60,791 nt of DNA. It comes from JAZDLR01 sp964540995 (lineage in GTDB: Bacteria; Patescibacteriota; Patescibacteriia; UBA1558; 2-01-FULL-52-15). The translations under genes and the position numbers were made by a program. The stretch spans positions 1 to 60,791 of the forward strand of contig CAZIOU010000005.1 in NCBI GenBank assembly GCA_964540995.1. Reading direction: 5' to 3'. Below are positions 39,207-47,739 of the stretch, piece by piece. The notes under the pieces were generated by a model. That model saw only the letters and a list, made by a program, of their open reading frames with translations, did not search any database and was not told where the DNA came from. Each line of letters starts with the position of its first letter. Within the stretch, counting starts at the first letter, position 1.

Positions 39207-40028
39207 TTAACTATTGCAGGCACAGAGTCTCTTATGACCCGAGGGCAAGCTGGAAGGATTATTGCAGTAAGAAGACCCAGACGCCCGATAATAACAACTT
39301 GTAGTACTATAAATTTTCGGTGACACTGTATGTTCACCGCCAAAGGCTTGAGAAGCATAACATGAGCAGGCAGGTGCGAAATGTTTACCAACCACACAGG
39401 CCGCTGTATCATTCCACGTACCACTAGCATTACAACCGCCGTGGGAAGCACACACGGTAGTACAATCCTGCGTATTATTGGCTGCCAAATACCAGCAATA
39501 CCCATTGGCATCATAGCCACTACAAGCTGGCGGCGGAGCCACATAAGCTGGTAGCGCTAAGTTACTAGCGATTTCCATAGTCGCACCGGCAGTAGCATGG
39601 CAAGAACCAAAAGTAAGACTGTTATTGTTCCTGCGGGTAATATAGTAGCCAGTATCCACATCATGACCTTCGATTGGATCTCTCGGTATTGTCGGAATAT
39701 AAGTTGGCATCAAGCTCGAAGGTATAACACAGTTAATACTCTGGCCGAGACAGCTAGGAGTGCCAGCTGTACCACAAATAACCGCCCTATCACTACTACC
39801 CAAACCGGATAATGAAAATTCCGATGGCATCGCACCGTAGTCGGCTGCATAGAGCTGAATCGCTGCCTGCAATGCTTGGAGGTCAACTTTACGACGACCA
39901 TCCTGACTGTCGCCAATCCTTTTGGCAGGATTGATAGCTACAAAGGCAGCGACTGCTAAAATAACTAAGGTGACCACTGCCACCATCAGCTCGATGATTG
40001 TAAAACCTCGATGCTTAGTCGCCGACAT
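39207..40028 (-). CDS. Type IV pseudopilin with cysteine-rich C-terminal module
   Basis: The 273-residue protein has a short leader ending in HRG, then FTIIELMVAVVTLVILAVAA, the type III signal (cleavage before Phe, Glu at +5). A pilin-like segment with NPAKRIGDSQDGRRKVDLQA and YAADYGAMPSEF follows. The last 110 residues hold about 15 Cys, with GYCWYLAANN, DCTTVCASHGGC, TWNDTAAC and CYYRASGSSYC, ending LCACNS. The same module ends the second pseudopilin (52287-53348). It is likely a disulfide-rich surface domain, perhaps an adhesin on the pilus tip. No SD. Confidence 0.88.
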   Translation of the reverse strand: MSATKHRGFTIIELMVAVVTLVILAVAAFVAINPAKRIGDSQDGRRKVDLQALQAAIQLYAADYGAMPSEFSLSGLGSSDRAVICGTAGTPSCLGQSINCVIPSSLMPTYIPTIPRDPIEGHDVDTGYYITRRNNNSLTFGSCHATAGATMEIASNLALPAYVAPPPACSGYDANGYCWYLAANNTQDCTTVCASHGGCNASGTWNDTAACVVGKHFAPACSCYASQAFGGEHTVSPKIYSTTSCYYRASGSSYCNNPSSLPSGHKRLCACNS

Positions 40029-40059
40029 ACATAGCTATTTTAAATTTCAAGTAACCAAC

Positions 40060-41109
40060 CTAATCTTCCACTCTCGGCTTCTCGAGTAGCACCGTCTCCT
40101 CCAGTTCGCTATCTACGCCTGTAATCCTCATAACATCTTTATCGATCTTCTTGAATTCATTACCCGTAATAGAATAAGTATTTACTACGGTACCGAGCTG
40201 AGCACCTAGTTTCTTGTAAAAGGCGTCATAATTAATCAAATGTTTCTGCAACGCTTCGACATTTTTCTTAATCTCTTTGGCTGACTCTTCAATTTGTAAT
40301 GCTCGCAATCCTTGAAGGACAGTTTGCAGATAGGCTAGAAATGACGTCGGCGAAACAATGATGACATGCTTCTCGCGGAAGGCGTAGGTAATTAGATCAC
40401 GCGTTGAGATCTTCACCGCACCAACTTTATTCACCAGCAAATCATAATAGATCGCTTCAGATGGGATAAACATGAAAGCAAAGTCCATGGTCCGCTCTCC
40501 GGGGCGGACGTATTTGGCTGTCTCGTCAATACGATTCTTGAGATCTTGTTTGAATAACTTTTCAATCTTCTCACGTTCAACAGGATCTGACTCGTTGAGA
40601 ATACGTTCATAATTCTCCAATGAAAATTTGGAATCGATAGGGACGATCTTATCTTTGATAAATACAACCGCGTCGACAATCTCACCATCAGCAAAGGCGT
40701 ACTGCATCTGATAGCTGCCTGGTGGCAAAACATTTTTCAAAGTTTCTTCTAAGAAATACTCGCCCAACACTCCCCGCTGTTTAGGATTTTTCAGAATATC
40801 TTGGAGATTCTTCAGTTGATCAGAAAAATTTAATACCTGTTTATTGGTCTCATCTAGTTTGGCCAGCTTTTCAACTGTGTCGCGGGACAACTTAGAAATT
40901 TCGATAAACTGATCCTGTTGCATCTTGGAATTCATCCCAAACTTCTGGTCCAGCGTCTTATTCAAATCCTGAACCTGATTTTGCAACAGCATCAGGGATT
41001 TATCTTCCGCCGGCTTCTGCATGGCCTGCAGCTTATTCAAAATCACTATGATACCGAAAATCAGGACAGCTACTACAGCGATTAAACTTATTATAATAAA
41101 TATTTCCAT
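40060..41109 (-). CDS. rmuC: RmuC-family protein
   Basis: RmuC limits DNA rearrangements; its core is a predicted PD-(D/E)XK-like nuclease. The 349-residue protein has an N-terminal membrane helix (IFIIISLIAVVAVLIFGIIV), a coiled coil (about 35-100), and the RmuC domain: QRGVLGEYFLEETLKNVLPP, GEIVDAVVFIKDKIVPIDSK (catalytic-type acidic and Lys) and FAFMFIPSEAIYYDLL. Length is a little short for the family. It is followed by tatD. No SD. Confidence 0.93.
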   Translation of the reverse strand: MEIFIIISLIAVVAVLIFGIIVILNKLQAMQKPAEDKSLMLLQNQVQDLNKTLDQKFGMNSKMQQDQFIEISKLSRDTVEKLAKLDETNKQVLNFSDQLKNLQDILKNPKQRGVLGEYFLEETLKNVLPPGSYQMQYAFADGEIVDAVVFIKDKIVPIDSKFSLENYERILNESDPVEREKIEKLFKQDLKNRIDETAKYVRPGERTMDFAFMFIPSEAIYYDLLVNKVGAVKISTRDLITYAFREKHVIIVSPTSFLAYLQTVLQGLRALQIEESAKEIKKNVEALQKHLINYDAFYKKLGAQLGTVVNTYSITGNEFKKIDKDVMRITGVDSELEETVLLEKPRVED

Positions 41110-41130
41110 ATATAGAGTGGTACCTAGTAC

Positions 41131-41931
41131 CTAAATTGTAAATAACTCCTGCGCATTCCGCCCTGTCTGCTCCACCACTTCTTCAACACTAATGCCTTTA
41201 ATCTCCGCCACCTTCTTGGCCACTTCAATCACATATATTGGTTCATTACGCTGACCGCGATATGGTTCGGGTGTCAGGAAGGGTGAATCAGTTTCTAAGA
41301 GAATACTTTCAAACGGCACCTCTCTGACAATCTGCTCCAAGAGGCCAGTTTTGTCAAAAGTGATAATACCAGTGATACCCAAGTGATAGCCATGGCTGGT
41401 AATTTCTTTGGCTTGCTCGAGAGTGCCGCCGAAGCAATGAAACACCGCTCGATCAACTTGTCGTTCGGCCAATAGTCGTAACATGCGATCATAAACACTA
41501 TCATCCTGCCCTTTTACTTTGGCTTCTCTGCCATGGAGAATCAACGGGAGATTATTGCTCTGGGCTAAAATAATCTGTAATTCGAAAACGTCCTGTTGCA
41601 AATCTTTGATACGTTGACGTTCGGTCGGATCATCAGGCAAACGGAAATAATCCAAACCGCACTCACCGATAGCCGTGACCAATCCCGTATTGATCAATTC
41701 TTGATAATCAATGGTGGCAAATTCTTCGGCTTCAACTTCACTCGGATGCAATCCAATAGCAGCCAGAAGTGACCCGTGTTGCTGCGCCAATTCAACGCTC
41801 AAACGACTAGAAGCAAAATCAGTAGCCGGCATCACTACCTTCATCTCTGCCTGTTCTATCCTTTCTATAACTTGGTCGCGATCCTCCTCAAACGCTTCTA
41901 AGTTAACGTGTCCGTGAGTATCTATAAGCAT
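41131..41931 (-). CDS. tatD: TatD-family metal-dependent DNase
   Basis: TatD proteins are TIM-barrel metal-dependent 3' to 5' DNases. The 266-residue protein has IDTHGHVNL (first metal His pair), GECGLDYFRLPDD (metal Glu), LPLILHGREA, HCFGGTLEQA and LETDSPFLTPEPYRGQRNEP (last Asp). All expected ligands are present. It lies in a run rmuC-tatD-cvpA-metG; a metG-tatD association is common in bacteria. No SD. Confidence 0.95.
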   Translation of the reverse strand: MLIDTHGHVNLEAFEEDRDQVIERIEQAEMKVVMPATDFASSRLSVELAQQHGSLLAAIGLHPSEVEAEEFATIDYQELINTGLVTAIGECGLDYFRLPDDPTERQRIKDLQQDVFELQIILAQSNNLPLILHGREAKVKGQDDSVYDRMLRLLAERQVDRAVFHCFGGTLEQAKEITSHGYHLGITGIITFDKTGLLEQIVREVPFESILLETDSPFLTPEPYRGQRNEPIYVIEVAKKVAEIKGISVEEVVEQTGRNAQELFTI

Positions 41932-41942
41932 CTGAAACTATT

Positions 41943-42554
41943 TTACTTCTTACTATTTAATTTATTCTTAATCAACTCTAACTGTTCTGGTGAGAGACGT
42001 TTGAGAAATTCATCAGGCGAGAATTGAGCTGGAGTAGGCAGACCAAAGCGAGCAAAGTCCAAAGTAGTAGCCGACTTCATCCAGTCAGGCAATAACATAC
42101 GTGCCCAACCGGAAGCGTTGACCAAACTATCTGACAAGGTAGAATTCTTAACCGATTCCGAATATTGATTGTTGAGCGGTAGAGCCAAGATAAACCATAG
42201 AGCCAAGCCAATCAGTAAGGCGCCTTCAATAATACCCAAGACGCCACCTAAAAGACGATTGACCAAGCCGACGAATGGCACGAAGTTGACGATCTTGTTG
42301 GCGATCCAGAAGAAAACTCCAACGATAACCATCACGACCAGTACCAGACCAACGAAGCCAACAACTGCTGACAAAGCTGGGTTGTGTAACCACTGATCGA
42401 GCCAAACGGCCACTTGTTGTACATATTTACCAGCTGCCCAGACCCCGACCGCGAAACCAATAAGCCAGCCTAAGCTACCAATAATACCAACTTTGAAACC
42501 TTTAAGAAAAAAGATGATTAATACAGCAATGATAATATAATCTACTATATTCAT
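41943..42554 (-). CDS. CvpA-family membrane protein
   Basis: The 203-residue protein has four N-terminal hydrophobic helices, with the CvpA pattern MNIVDYIIIAVLIIFFLKGF at the start and GLVNRLLGGVLGIIEGALLI in the fourth, followed by a soluble tail rich in Leu and Lys. CvpA members support colicin V production or envelope homeostasis in other bacteria; the molecular role is unclear. Its start overlaps the metG stop by 4 nt (ATGA). No SD. Confidence 0.85.
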   Translation of the reverse strand: MNIVDYIIIAVLIIFFLKGFKVGIIGSLGWLIGFAVGVWAAGKYVQQVAVWLDQWLHNPALSAVVGFVGLVLVVMVIVGVFFWIANKIVNFVPFVGLVNRLLGGVLGIIEGALLIGLALWFILALPLNNQYSESVKNSTLSDSLVNASGWARMLLPDWMKSATTLDFARFGLPTPAQFSPDEFLKRLSPEQLELIKNKLNSKK

Positions 42555-44005
42555 GATATGCGATTAAATAAATTAGTGGGTTTAGAAATTTTGGGTGAGG
42601 CAAAGACGGCGCTAATGACTTCGGCTGTCTGCGGCATAACCGGTGCGATCAGACGAGCGACCAATTTGATTCTACCCAACAAACCAACAAGTACTTCTTG
42701 GGCCTTGGTCGCATCAGTTTTGGCTAGTTCCCAGGGCTTCTCTTGCTCCATGATCTGATCACCTTCGCGTACGATCTGCCAGATCAATTGCAAGGCTTCT
42801 TTGAACTGAACCCGCTTCATCGCTTGATCAATGGCTTCGGCTTGTGGTGCCACGTACTCAGTGATGATAACTCCTTCAGGCACAAATTTCTCTGCCAGAT
42901 GAGTCACGCGGGCGACGAAGTTTCCTAAACCATTAGCCAATTCACCGTTGTAGCGTTCGGCCATGTCACTAATCTTGATATCTGACTCGGAACCGAAAGA
43001 AAATTGCGACAAAATCAAATAACGCGTGGCATCAGCACCATATTGAGTCACCAGAGCATTAGGATCAATCACGTTGCCAATACTCTTACTCATCTTCTGC
43101 CCATCAACGGTGAAAAAGCCATGCACCCACAATTCCTTAGGCAAGGGTAACTTCAAAGCCAATAACATCGCCGGCCAATAGATAGCGTGAAATTTGAGAA
43201 TATCAGGCGCCAAGATTTGAGCCGAAGCTGGCCACCAAGTTTCAAATAATTTATCATCCTGCGGATAGCCGATGGCAGTAATATAATTCATCAAGGCTTC
43301 GATCCAAACATAGATCACCTGCTCTGGATCCCACGGCACCGGTATACCCCACTTGACGGTCTGACGTGAGACAGAAAAATCTGGTAATTCCTGTTGCAGT
43401 AAACCTAAAACTTCATTCTTTCGCGTCTCGGGAAGAATTTTGATACTATCGTTACTAATCAATTCTGTCAGCTGCGGCAACCAGTCTTGTAGGCGGAAAA
43501 ACCAATTCTTCTCTTTCAATAGTTGCGGTGCTTGATTAGGATGCAGTGGACACTTGCCATCAACCAATTCTCTTTCCGTTAGGAACTTTTCACAACCGAC
43601 ACAGTACAATCCTTCATACTCACCAGTGTACAAGACGTCTTTACCAAGTGGCGTAACTGCTGCTCGTAAACGAGCCATAATCTTACCGACCGCTTCTTCG
43701 TGTCGCGGTTCAGTCGTACGGATGAAATCATCTTGAGCAATGTGGAGATTGGTCCAGGTTGCACGGAACTGCTCGGCTACGGTGTCGACAAACTGCTCGA
43801 CAGGTACACCTTGCTCTTGAGCCTTCTGCAATATCTTGGCACCGTGTTCGTCAGTACCAGTCAAAAACCAGACCTTGTCCTTACCCAGCTTCTCACGCCA
43901 ATAGCGACTAGCGACGTCTGCCAACAAGGTTGAATAAGCATGACCGAGATGTGGTTGGTCATTGACGTAATAGATTGGCGTCGTGATATAGAATCGCTGC
44001 GGCAT
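42551..44005 (-). CDS. metG: Methionyl-tRNA synthetase
   Basis: Class I synthetase. The 484-residue protein has the HIGH-type motif PHLGHAYS, a single zinc knuckle CVGC and CPLH (C-x2-C-x13-C-x2-H), WIEALMNYITAIG, the KMSKS motif DGQKMSKSIGN and a helical anticodon-binding domain. It lacks the C-terminal EMAP-type tRNA-binding extension found in longer forms. It overlaps the AI-2E family gene by one base (TAATG) and the cvpA gene by ATGA, so the block is translationally coupled. No SD. Confidence 0.97.
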   Translation of the reverse strand: MPQRFYITTPIYYVNDQPHLGHAYSTLLADVASRYWREKLGKDKVWFLTGTDEHGAKILQKAQEQGVPVEQFVDTVAEQFRATWTNLHIAQDDFIRTTEPRHEEAVGKIMARLRAAVTPLGKDVLYTGEYEGLYCVGCEKFLTERELVDGKCPLHPNQAPQLLKEKNWFFRLQDWLPQLTELISNDSIKILPETRKNEVLGLLQQELPDFSVSRQTVKWGIPVPWDPEQVIYVWIEALMNYITAIGYPQDDKLFETWWPASAQILAPDILKFHAIYWPAMLLALKLPLPKELWVHGFFTVDGQKMSKSIGNVIDPNALVTQYGADATRYLILSQFSFGSESDIKISDMAERYNGELANGLGNFVARVTHLAEKFVPEGVIITEYVAPQAEAIDQAMKRVQFKEALQLIWQIVREGDQIMEQEKPWELAKTDATKAQEVLVGLLGRIKLVARLIAPVMPQTAEVISAVFASPKISKPTNLFNRIS

Positions 44006-45045
44006 TAGGCTATAACTTCATTCTTCTTTGATTGATTAGCATCGCGGATAAAAATGGCGATAACAGTGGTTACTGGTATAGCCAATAAAGCTCCGACGAT
44101 ACCGGCAATTTTGGCACCAATCAACATTGCGATCAAAATAATCACGGGATTGAGTCCAGTGACTTTGCCCATCACTTTAGGCACGATTAAGTTATTCTCT
44201 AACTGCTGAATAATGAAATAGAGAACCAAGACGACCAACGCTTTCTCTGGCGCTTGCTGAAACGATAAGAAAATAGCAGGTACCGCGGCTAATATCGGAC
44301 CCAGATACGGCACGATCTCCAAGGCTCCAGCCAGCAAGGCCAAGATCAAAGCATATTTAACGCCCAAAATCGTTAGGCCTGCATAGGTCATAATAAATAT
44401 CATGACCGACAAGATTACCTGTCCTCGCAACCAATGACCAAGTTTACGTTGGACACGACTCATGGTGTGCATAGCATAGCCCTGGTGTCGCTCCGGAATC
44501 ATGCTCTTGAGGAAATGCCGCATGTTACGCTCTTCGACTGACAGATAGAAAGTCATAACCAACACCAGTAAAAAGGCAATAATGCTGCCGAACACTCCCT
44601 TAACAAATCCGAACACTCCCAAAGTAGCATCGGGTAAGCTGAAATTATCGGTTAAGGTACCGCGCAGATTATAATTGGTCAGAAAATCGCCACCTATTAA
44701 TTGCAATTTATTCCAAGTATCAATTACTTCGTTATAGTATTGGGGGAAATGATTAGACAAAGCCACTACTTCATGGGCTACTGGCCCAGCTACGAGATAG
44801 ATCACGCCACCGAAAACAGACAGTACTAGTAAATAGATAAGGATAATCGTAATGCCACGCGGAATCCGTCGACGTTGCCAAGCATCAACCCAAGGATTGA
44901 GTGCTGAAGCGAAAATGATGGCCACAAATAGTAATCCGAGAATATCACGGATAAACCAGACGAAAAGTACTGCCACCACTACCAATAAAACTTTGAGGAT
45001 AGAAGTTAGGGAAATATGATATTCTGGACGCTTGATTTCCGGCAT
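44005..45045 (-). CDS. AI-2E family permease (PerM/TqsA-like)
   Basis: The 346-residue protein has about eight hydrophobic helices and the family pattern: FASALNPWVDAWQRRRIPRG early, a soluble-type middle, then ALLAGALEIVPYLGPILAAV and LENNLIVPKVMGKVTGLNPV, the most conserved block. Members export small molecules or act as ion antiporters; the substrate cannot be inferred. It sits between the second M16 gene (4 nt) and metG. No SD. Confidence 0.92.
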   Translation of the reverse strand: MPEIKRPEYHISLTSILKVLLVVVAVLFVWFIRDILGLLFVAIIFASALNPWVDAWQRRRIPRGITIILIYLLVLSVFGGVIYLVAGPVAHEVVALSNHFPQYYNEVIDTWNKLQLIGGDFLTNYNLRGTLTDNFSLPDATLGVFGFVKGVFGSIIAFLLVLVMTFYLSVEERNMRHFLKSMIPERHQGYAMHTMSRVQRKLGHWLRGQVILSVMIFIMTYAGLTILGVKYALILALLAGALEIVPYLGPILAAVPAIFLSFQQAPEKALVVLVLYFIIQQLENNLIVPKVMGKVTGLNPVIILIAMLIGAKIAGIVGALLAIPVTTVIAIFIRDANQSKKNEVIA

Positions 45046-45049
45046 ACAA

Positions 45050-46321
45050 TTAGGAAGTTAATATTTTAAGAAACTCTTGATCCGAGGTAAAAGGTCCAAT
45101 GATAGCTAGATTACTTCTGTTCCAACGAATAAGTGCCTGCGCGACTTTCCGTACATCTTCTCGGGTCACCGCTTCAATCTTGGCTAATTTCTGATCTTCA
45201 GTCTCGATCTTACTGTGCAGTAATTCTTGAGACTGCAAGAAATAGAGGTAACTACCCTGATCTTCTAAATTCAAGATAGTAGTGCCTTTGAGATATTCTT
45301 TGGCGCGATGCAGCTCTTCGACCGAAACTAAACTGTTAACCATACGGTCCAATTCTTTCTTGATCAGCTTGAGTGCTGGTACCAACCGTGACTTGTCTAG
45401 ACCGGAACGCACATAGAGCGTACCGACGTCTTCATAGGTCTCGGCACCAGCGCGGACAAAATAGCATAAACCCTGCTTCTCACGGATATTGATAAACAAG
45501 CGGGAGCTCATATTGCCACCCAAGATGGTGGACAAAACAGACAGTGCTGGCAACTGCGGATGTTGGGAACGTAGTCCTGGAAAGCCTAGAGCAATCTGCA
45601 CCTGTTCGGTTTCACGTTGGACGATTTTAATTTGAGGCTTGGTCTGATCCAGCTTAATGGCTGGGATCTTGGCTTTGGCTTTGGTGCTACGTTCCAATGG
45701 GAAATATTTATCAGCTAAAGCCATCGCTTGTTTCTCATCGAGAGCACCAGCGATACCAATAATCATATTGCCTGGATAGTACCAGCGTTTCTTGTAAGCA
45801 TAGAGCATGTCACGGCTGACAGAGCCACCGATCGTCTTACGATTACCGATGATGTCTCGACCGAGCACGGTGCCTTGGAACAGTAAAGCTTCATAGACAT
45901 CTTCGATATGCATCAGAGGATTATCTTCGTACATCTTCATCTCTTCGATGATAACTCCCCGCTCTTTCTTGACTTCAGCCGGATCGAAAACAGAATGACG
46001 CAACATATCAGACAACATATCCATGGCTAAGGTGATATGGCCACTATCTGACTTGACGTAGTAGGCAGTACGATCTTTGCTGGTGAAGGCATTGTACTGC
46101 GCTCCAATAGAGTCCAATTCTTTGGAAATTGCTAAGGTTGAAGGACGCTTCTTGGTGCCTTTGAACATCAGATGCTCGACGAAATGCGAACTACCGCTCA
46201 AAGCAGCTGTTTCTTGACGGGAACCGACTTTGTACATTACCTGGACAGTGACGGCTTTGGTATCTTGTTTGGGCGCTAAAATGACGACGCTTCCGTCCTT
46301 ACGAACAAATTTTTTATACAT
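45050..46321 (-). CDS. M16 family zinc metallopeptidase (processing-peptidase-like)
   Basis: The 423-residue protein has the inverted zinc motif in SGSSHFVEHLMFKGTKKRPS (HFVEH, 46-50) and the downstream Glu in RGVIIEEMKMYEDNP, the canonical M16B pattern. The second, non-catalytic half has ILGGNMSSRLFINIREKQGL, another hallmark. It resembles PqqL/mitochondrial-processing-peptidase homologues of bacteria. It leads the AI-2E-metG-cvpA run. It is a much closer match to the family consensus than the SD-class copy at 20859-22130. No SD. Confidence 0.95.
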   Translation of the reverse strand: MYKKFVRKDGSVVILAPKQDTKAVTVQVMYKVGSRQETAALSGSSHFVEHLMFKGTKKRPSTLAISKELDSIGAQYNAFTSKDRTAYYVKSDSGHITLAMDMLSDMLRHSVFDPAEVKKERGVIIEEMKMYEDNPLMHIEDVYEALLFQGTVLGRDIIGNRKTIGGSVSRDMLYAYKKRWYYPGNMIIGIAGALDEKQAMALADKYFPLERSTKAKAKIPAIKLDQTKPQIKIVQRETEQVQIALGFPGLRSQHPQLPALSVLSTILGGNMSSRLFINIREKQGLCYFVRAGAETYEDVGTLYVRSGLDKSRLVPALKLIKKELDRMVNSLVSVEELHRAKEYLKGTTILNLEDQGSYLYFLQSQELLHSKIETEDQKLAKIEAVTREDVRKVAQALIRWNRSNLAIIGPFTSDQEFLKILTS

Positions 46322-46385
46322 GAAAAATGAGTTAATTCTTAGCTAGAGTATACTGAAAATAGCGAACTTTGGCAATTATTACTGC

Positions 46386-46921
46386 CTAGACATTATTTCT
46401 GTCCCGATGCCAACGCAAAGGATTGGTGAGGATATAATTTTTAACCTTTTCATAGGTTAACTCCTCGACTATAACGCGCTCATAACATGACGGTTGCCAC
46501 TGAAAGCTGGATTCACCGTAATTATGAATTTCGCGGCTACAGCGGCTTTTGAATGATTGAATGAGTCGGAATAAATCAAATTTTTCTGGATTTCCTCCCG
46601 CCTCGGGTAGGCCCTCTACTAGTAGAGGGCTAATATCGTGTGCTCTTTGTCCGCCTTTGGTGGAAGCACACGATCTACCCCTTCGGGGTGGTTAATGATT
46701 AAAATTCCGTGGACATGGTTGGGCATTACAATAAAAGCATCAAGTATTACATAGGGATATTGTTGCGCTAACCAGTACCATTGCTCCCACACAATACACC
46801 CAATAGTATTCAGGGCCATATAATTGCCATGTATGGTGCCGAAATTATGACGTCGATTCTTGGTGCAGATAGTGAAGAAATAGGTACCGTTTTGACTATA
46901 GTCGAAATCAGATAATTTCAT
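46386..46921 (-). pseudogene. RAYT (REP-associated tyrosine transposase, IS200/Y1 family), frameshifted
   Basis: The N-terminal frame starts MKLSDFDYSQNGTYFFTICT at 46921 and has the HUH motif NHVHGILII (His69, His71); it stops at 46619. A second frame, one step off, carries the C-terminus FDLFRLIQSFKSRCSREIHN, YGESSFQWQ, and YEKVKNYILTNPLRWHRDRN, ending at 46386, exactly as in RAYT proteins (the catalytic Tyr is probably YE.. in SCYERVIVEE or the following KNYI). One added G in the run GGGG at 46678-46681 (minus strand) would join the frames through GRSCASTKGGQRAHD. So it is a recently broken gene, a programmed shift, or a sequencing error. Confidence 0.85.
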
Positions 46922-46932
46922 AAAAAATAGAA

Positions 46933-46954
46933 CCGCCCCATTAATCTGGGGTGG
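46933..46954. repeat. Hairpin upstream of the RAYT gene
   Basis: CCGCCCCA-TTAATC-TGGGGTGG, immediately before the RAYT start. REP-like hairpins beside a RAYT gene are usual substrates of the enzyme. A related ACCCCGAAGGGGT hairpin lies inside the gene at the frameshift. Confidence 0.6.
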
Positions 46955-47001
46955 CCCTGTTTTTGTACCTGACACTATACAGCAATAAAAATATTTGGCA
47001 A

Positions 47002-47034
47002 TAAGAAACTCCCTCGACTATTTGCCGAGGGAGT
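47002..47034 (-). terminator. Rho-independent terminator after the zinc-ribbon pair
   Basis: Minus strand ACTCCCTCG-GCAAATAGT-CGAGGGAGT followed by TTCTTATT. Nine-bp stem, weak T-tract. Confidence 0.8.
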
Positions 47035-47041
47035 AATCAAC

Positions 47042-47314
47042 TCAGTAGACATTCTGACCTGGATAAAGCTGTGGTCCAGAGTTGAAGCCACCTTCCAGTC
47101 GAACCGGAATCGTGGCCTGTCCGGGCACATCAGTCATGAAGTCGAGCGGTAACTGATTAGGATCCGTTACCCTTCGCGACTTAAGGTGAGGAGCTTGCTC
47201 AAGGCAGGTTCGACAGATGACGCCTTGCGCTACGACGGAATCGACATCGACTATGAGGTTGACGTCCCTTTGCTCAGTCGAAGTTCCACAGAAGACACAG
47301 GTGTAAGTCGACAT
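47042..47314 (-). CDS. Small zinc-ribbon protein, 90 residues
   Basis: Starts MSTYTCVFCGTSTEQRDVNL; Cys6/Cys9 and the pair in VICRTCLEQ give a C-x2-C...C-x2-C zinc ribbon. The rest (PNQLPLDFMTDVPGQATIPV, GPQLYPGQNVY) looks flexible. It has a GGAGG SD 4 nt before the ATG and follows the coiled-coil zinc protein by 14 nt. Function unknown; last gene of the glyS transcript by spacing. Confidence 0.75.
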   Translation of the reverse strand: MSTYTCVFCGTSTEQRDVNLIVDVDSVVAQGVICRTCLEQAPHLKSRRVTDPNQLPLDFMTDVPGQATIPVRLEGGFNSGPQLYPGQNVY

Positions 47315-47328
47315 ACGACCTCCTTCAG

Positions 47329-47718
47329 TTAACGAAGCACGATCTCGACTGGAAATCCCTCTGTCTCTATTCTGACAGGTGCTAGTCTCATTTGTTGGAG
47401 TTCATTCTCCAGCGTATCTACCCTCGTCCTCCAAGTTTGCTCCTCTTCCTCGAGACGAATCTTTTCGCTCGTCATCTCTTCGAGCTCCGCACGTGTTCGC
47501 TCCAAATGAACCAATTGATCTCGTAATTCTTGTATTACTTTGGTAGCTTTGACGCTGCCATCGAGAGAACGACAGTCGGAACAGATCAATCCATCGACAT
47601 TTTCAGCCACCAGAGTTCTTCCACTACTAACCTGTTCAATGAGAACACCGCTAACGACGAGGGAATTACCAAATCCCGACGACACCCATTGACCGCAAAC
47701 CAAGCAACCTTGCCGCAT
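47329..47718 (-). CDS. Zinc-ribbon and coiled-coil protein, 129 residues
   Basis: Starts MRQGCLVCGQWVSSGFGNSL. A C-x2-C pair (Cys5, Cys8) and a second pair in LICSDCRSLDG make a zinc ribbon; from about residue 62 a coiled coil follows (VIQELRDQLVHLERTRAELE, then EMTSEKIRLEEEEQTWRTRV). The two zinc-ribbon genes share the layout in their N-termini (second Cys pair about 40 residues after the first). AGGAGG lies 8 nt before the ATG. It starts 21 nt after glyS and may be cotranscribed with it, though its SD contrasts with the SD-less glyS. Confidence 0.75.
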   Translation of the reverse strand: MRQGCLVCGQWVSSGFGNSLVVSGVLIEQVSSGRTLVAENVDGLICSDCRSLDGSVKATKVIQELRDQLVHLERTRAELEEMTSEKIRLEEEEQTWRTRVDTLENELQQMRLAPVRIETEGFPVEIVLR

Positions 47719-47739
47719 ATCCCACCTCCTGGGAAAAAG

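Noticed and set aside
46619..46975. 118-residue protein as a complete gene
   Set aside because: It is only the N-terminal part of a RAYT; the rest continues in another frame to 46386.
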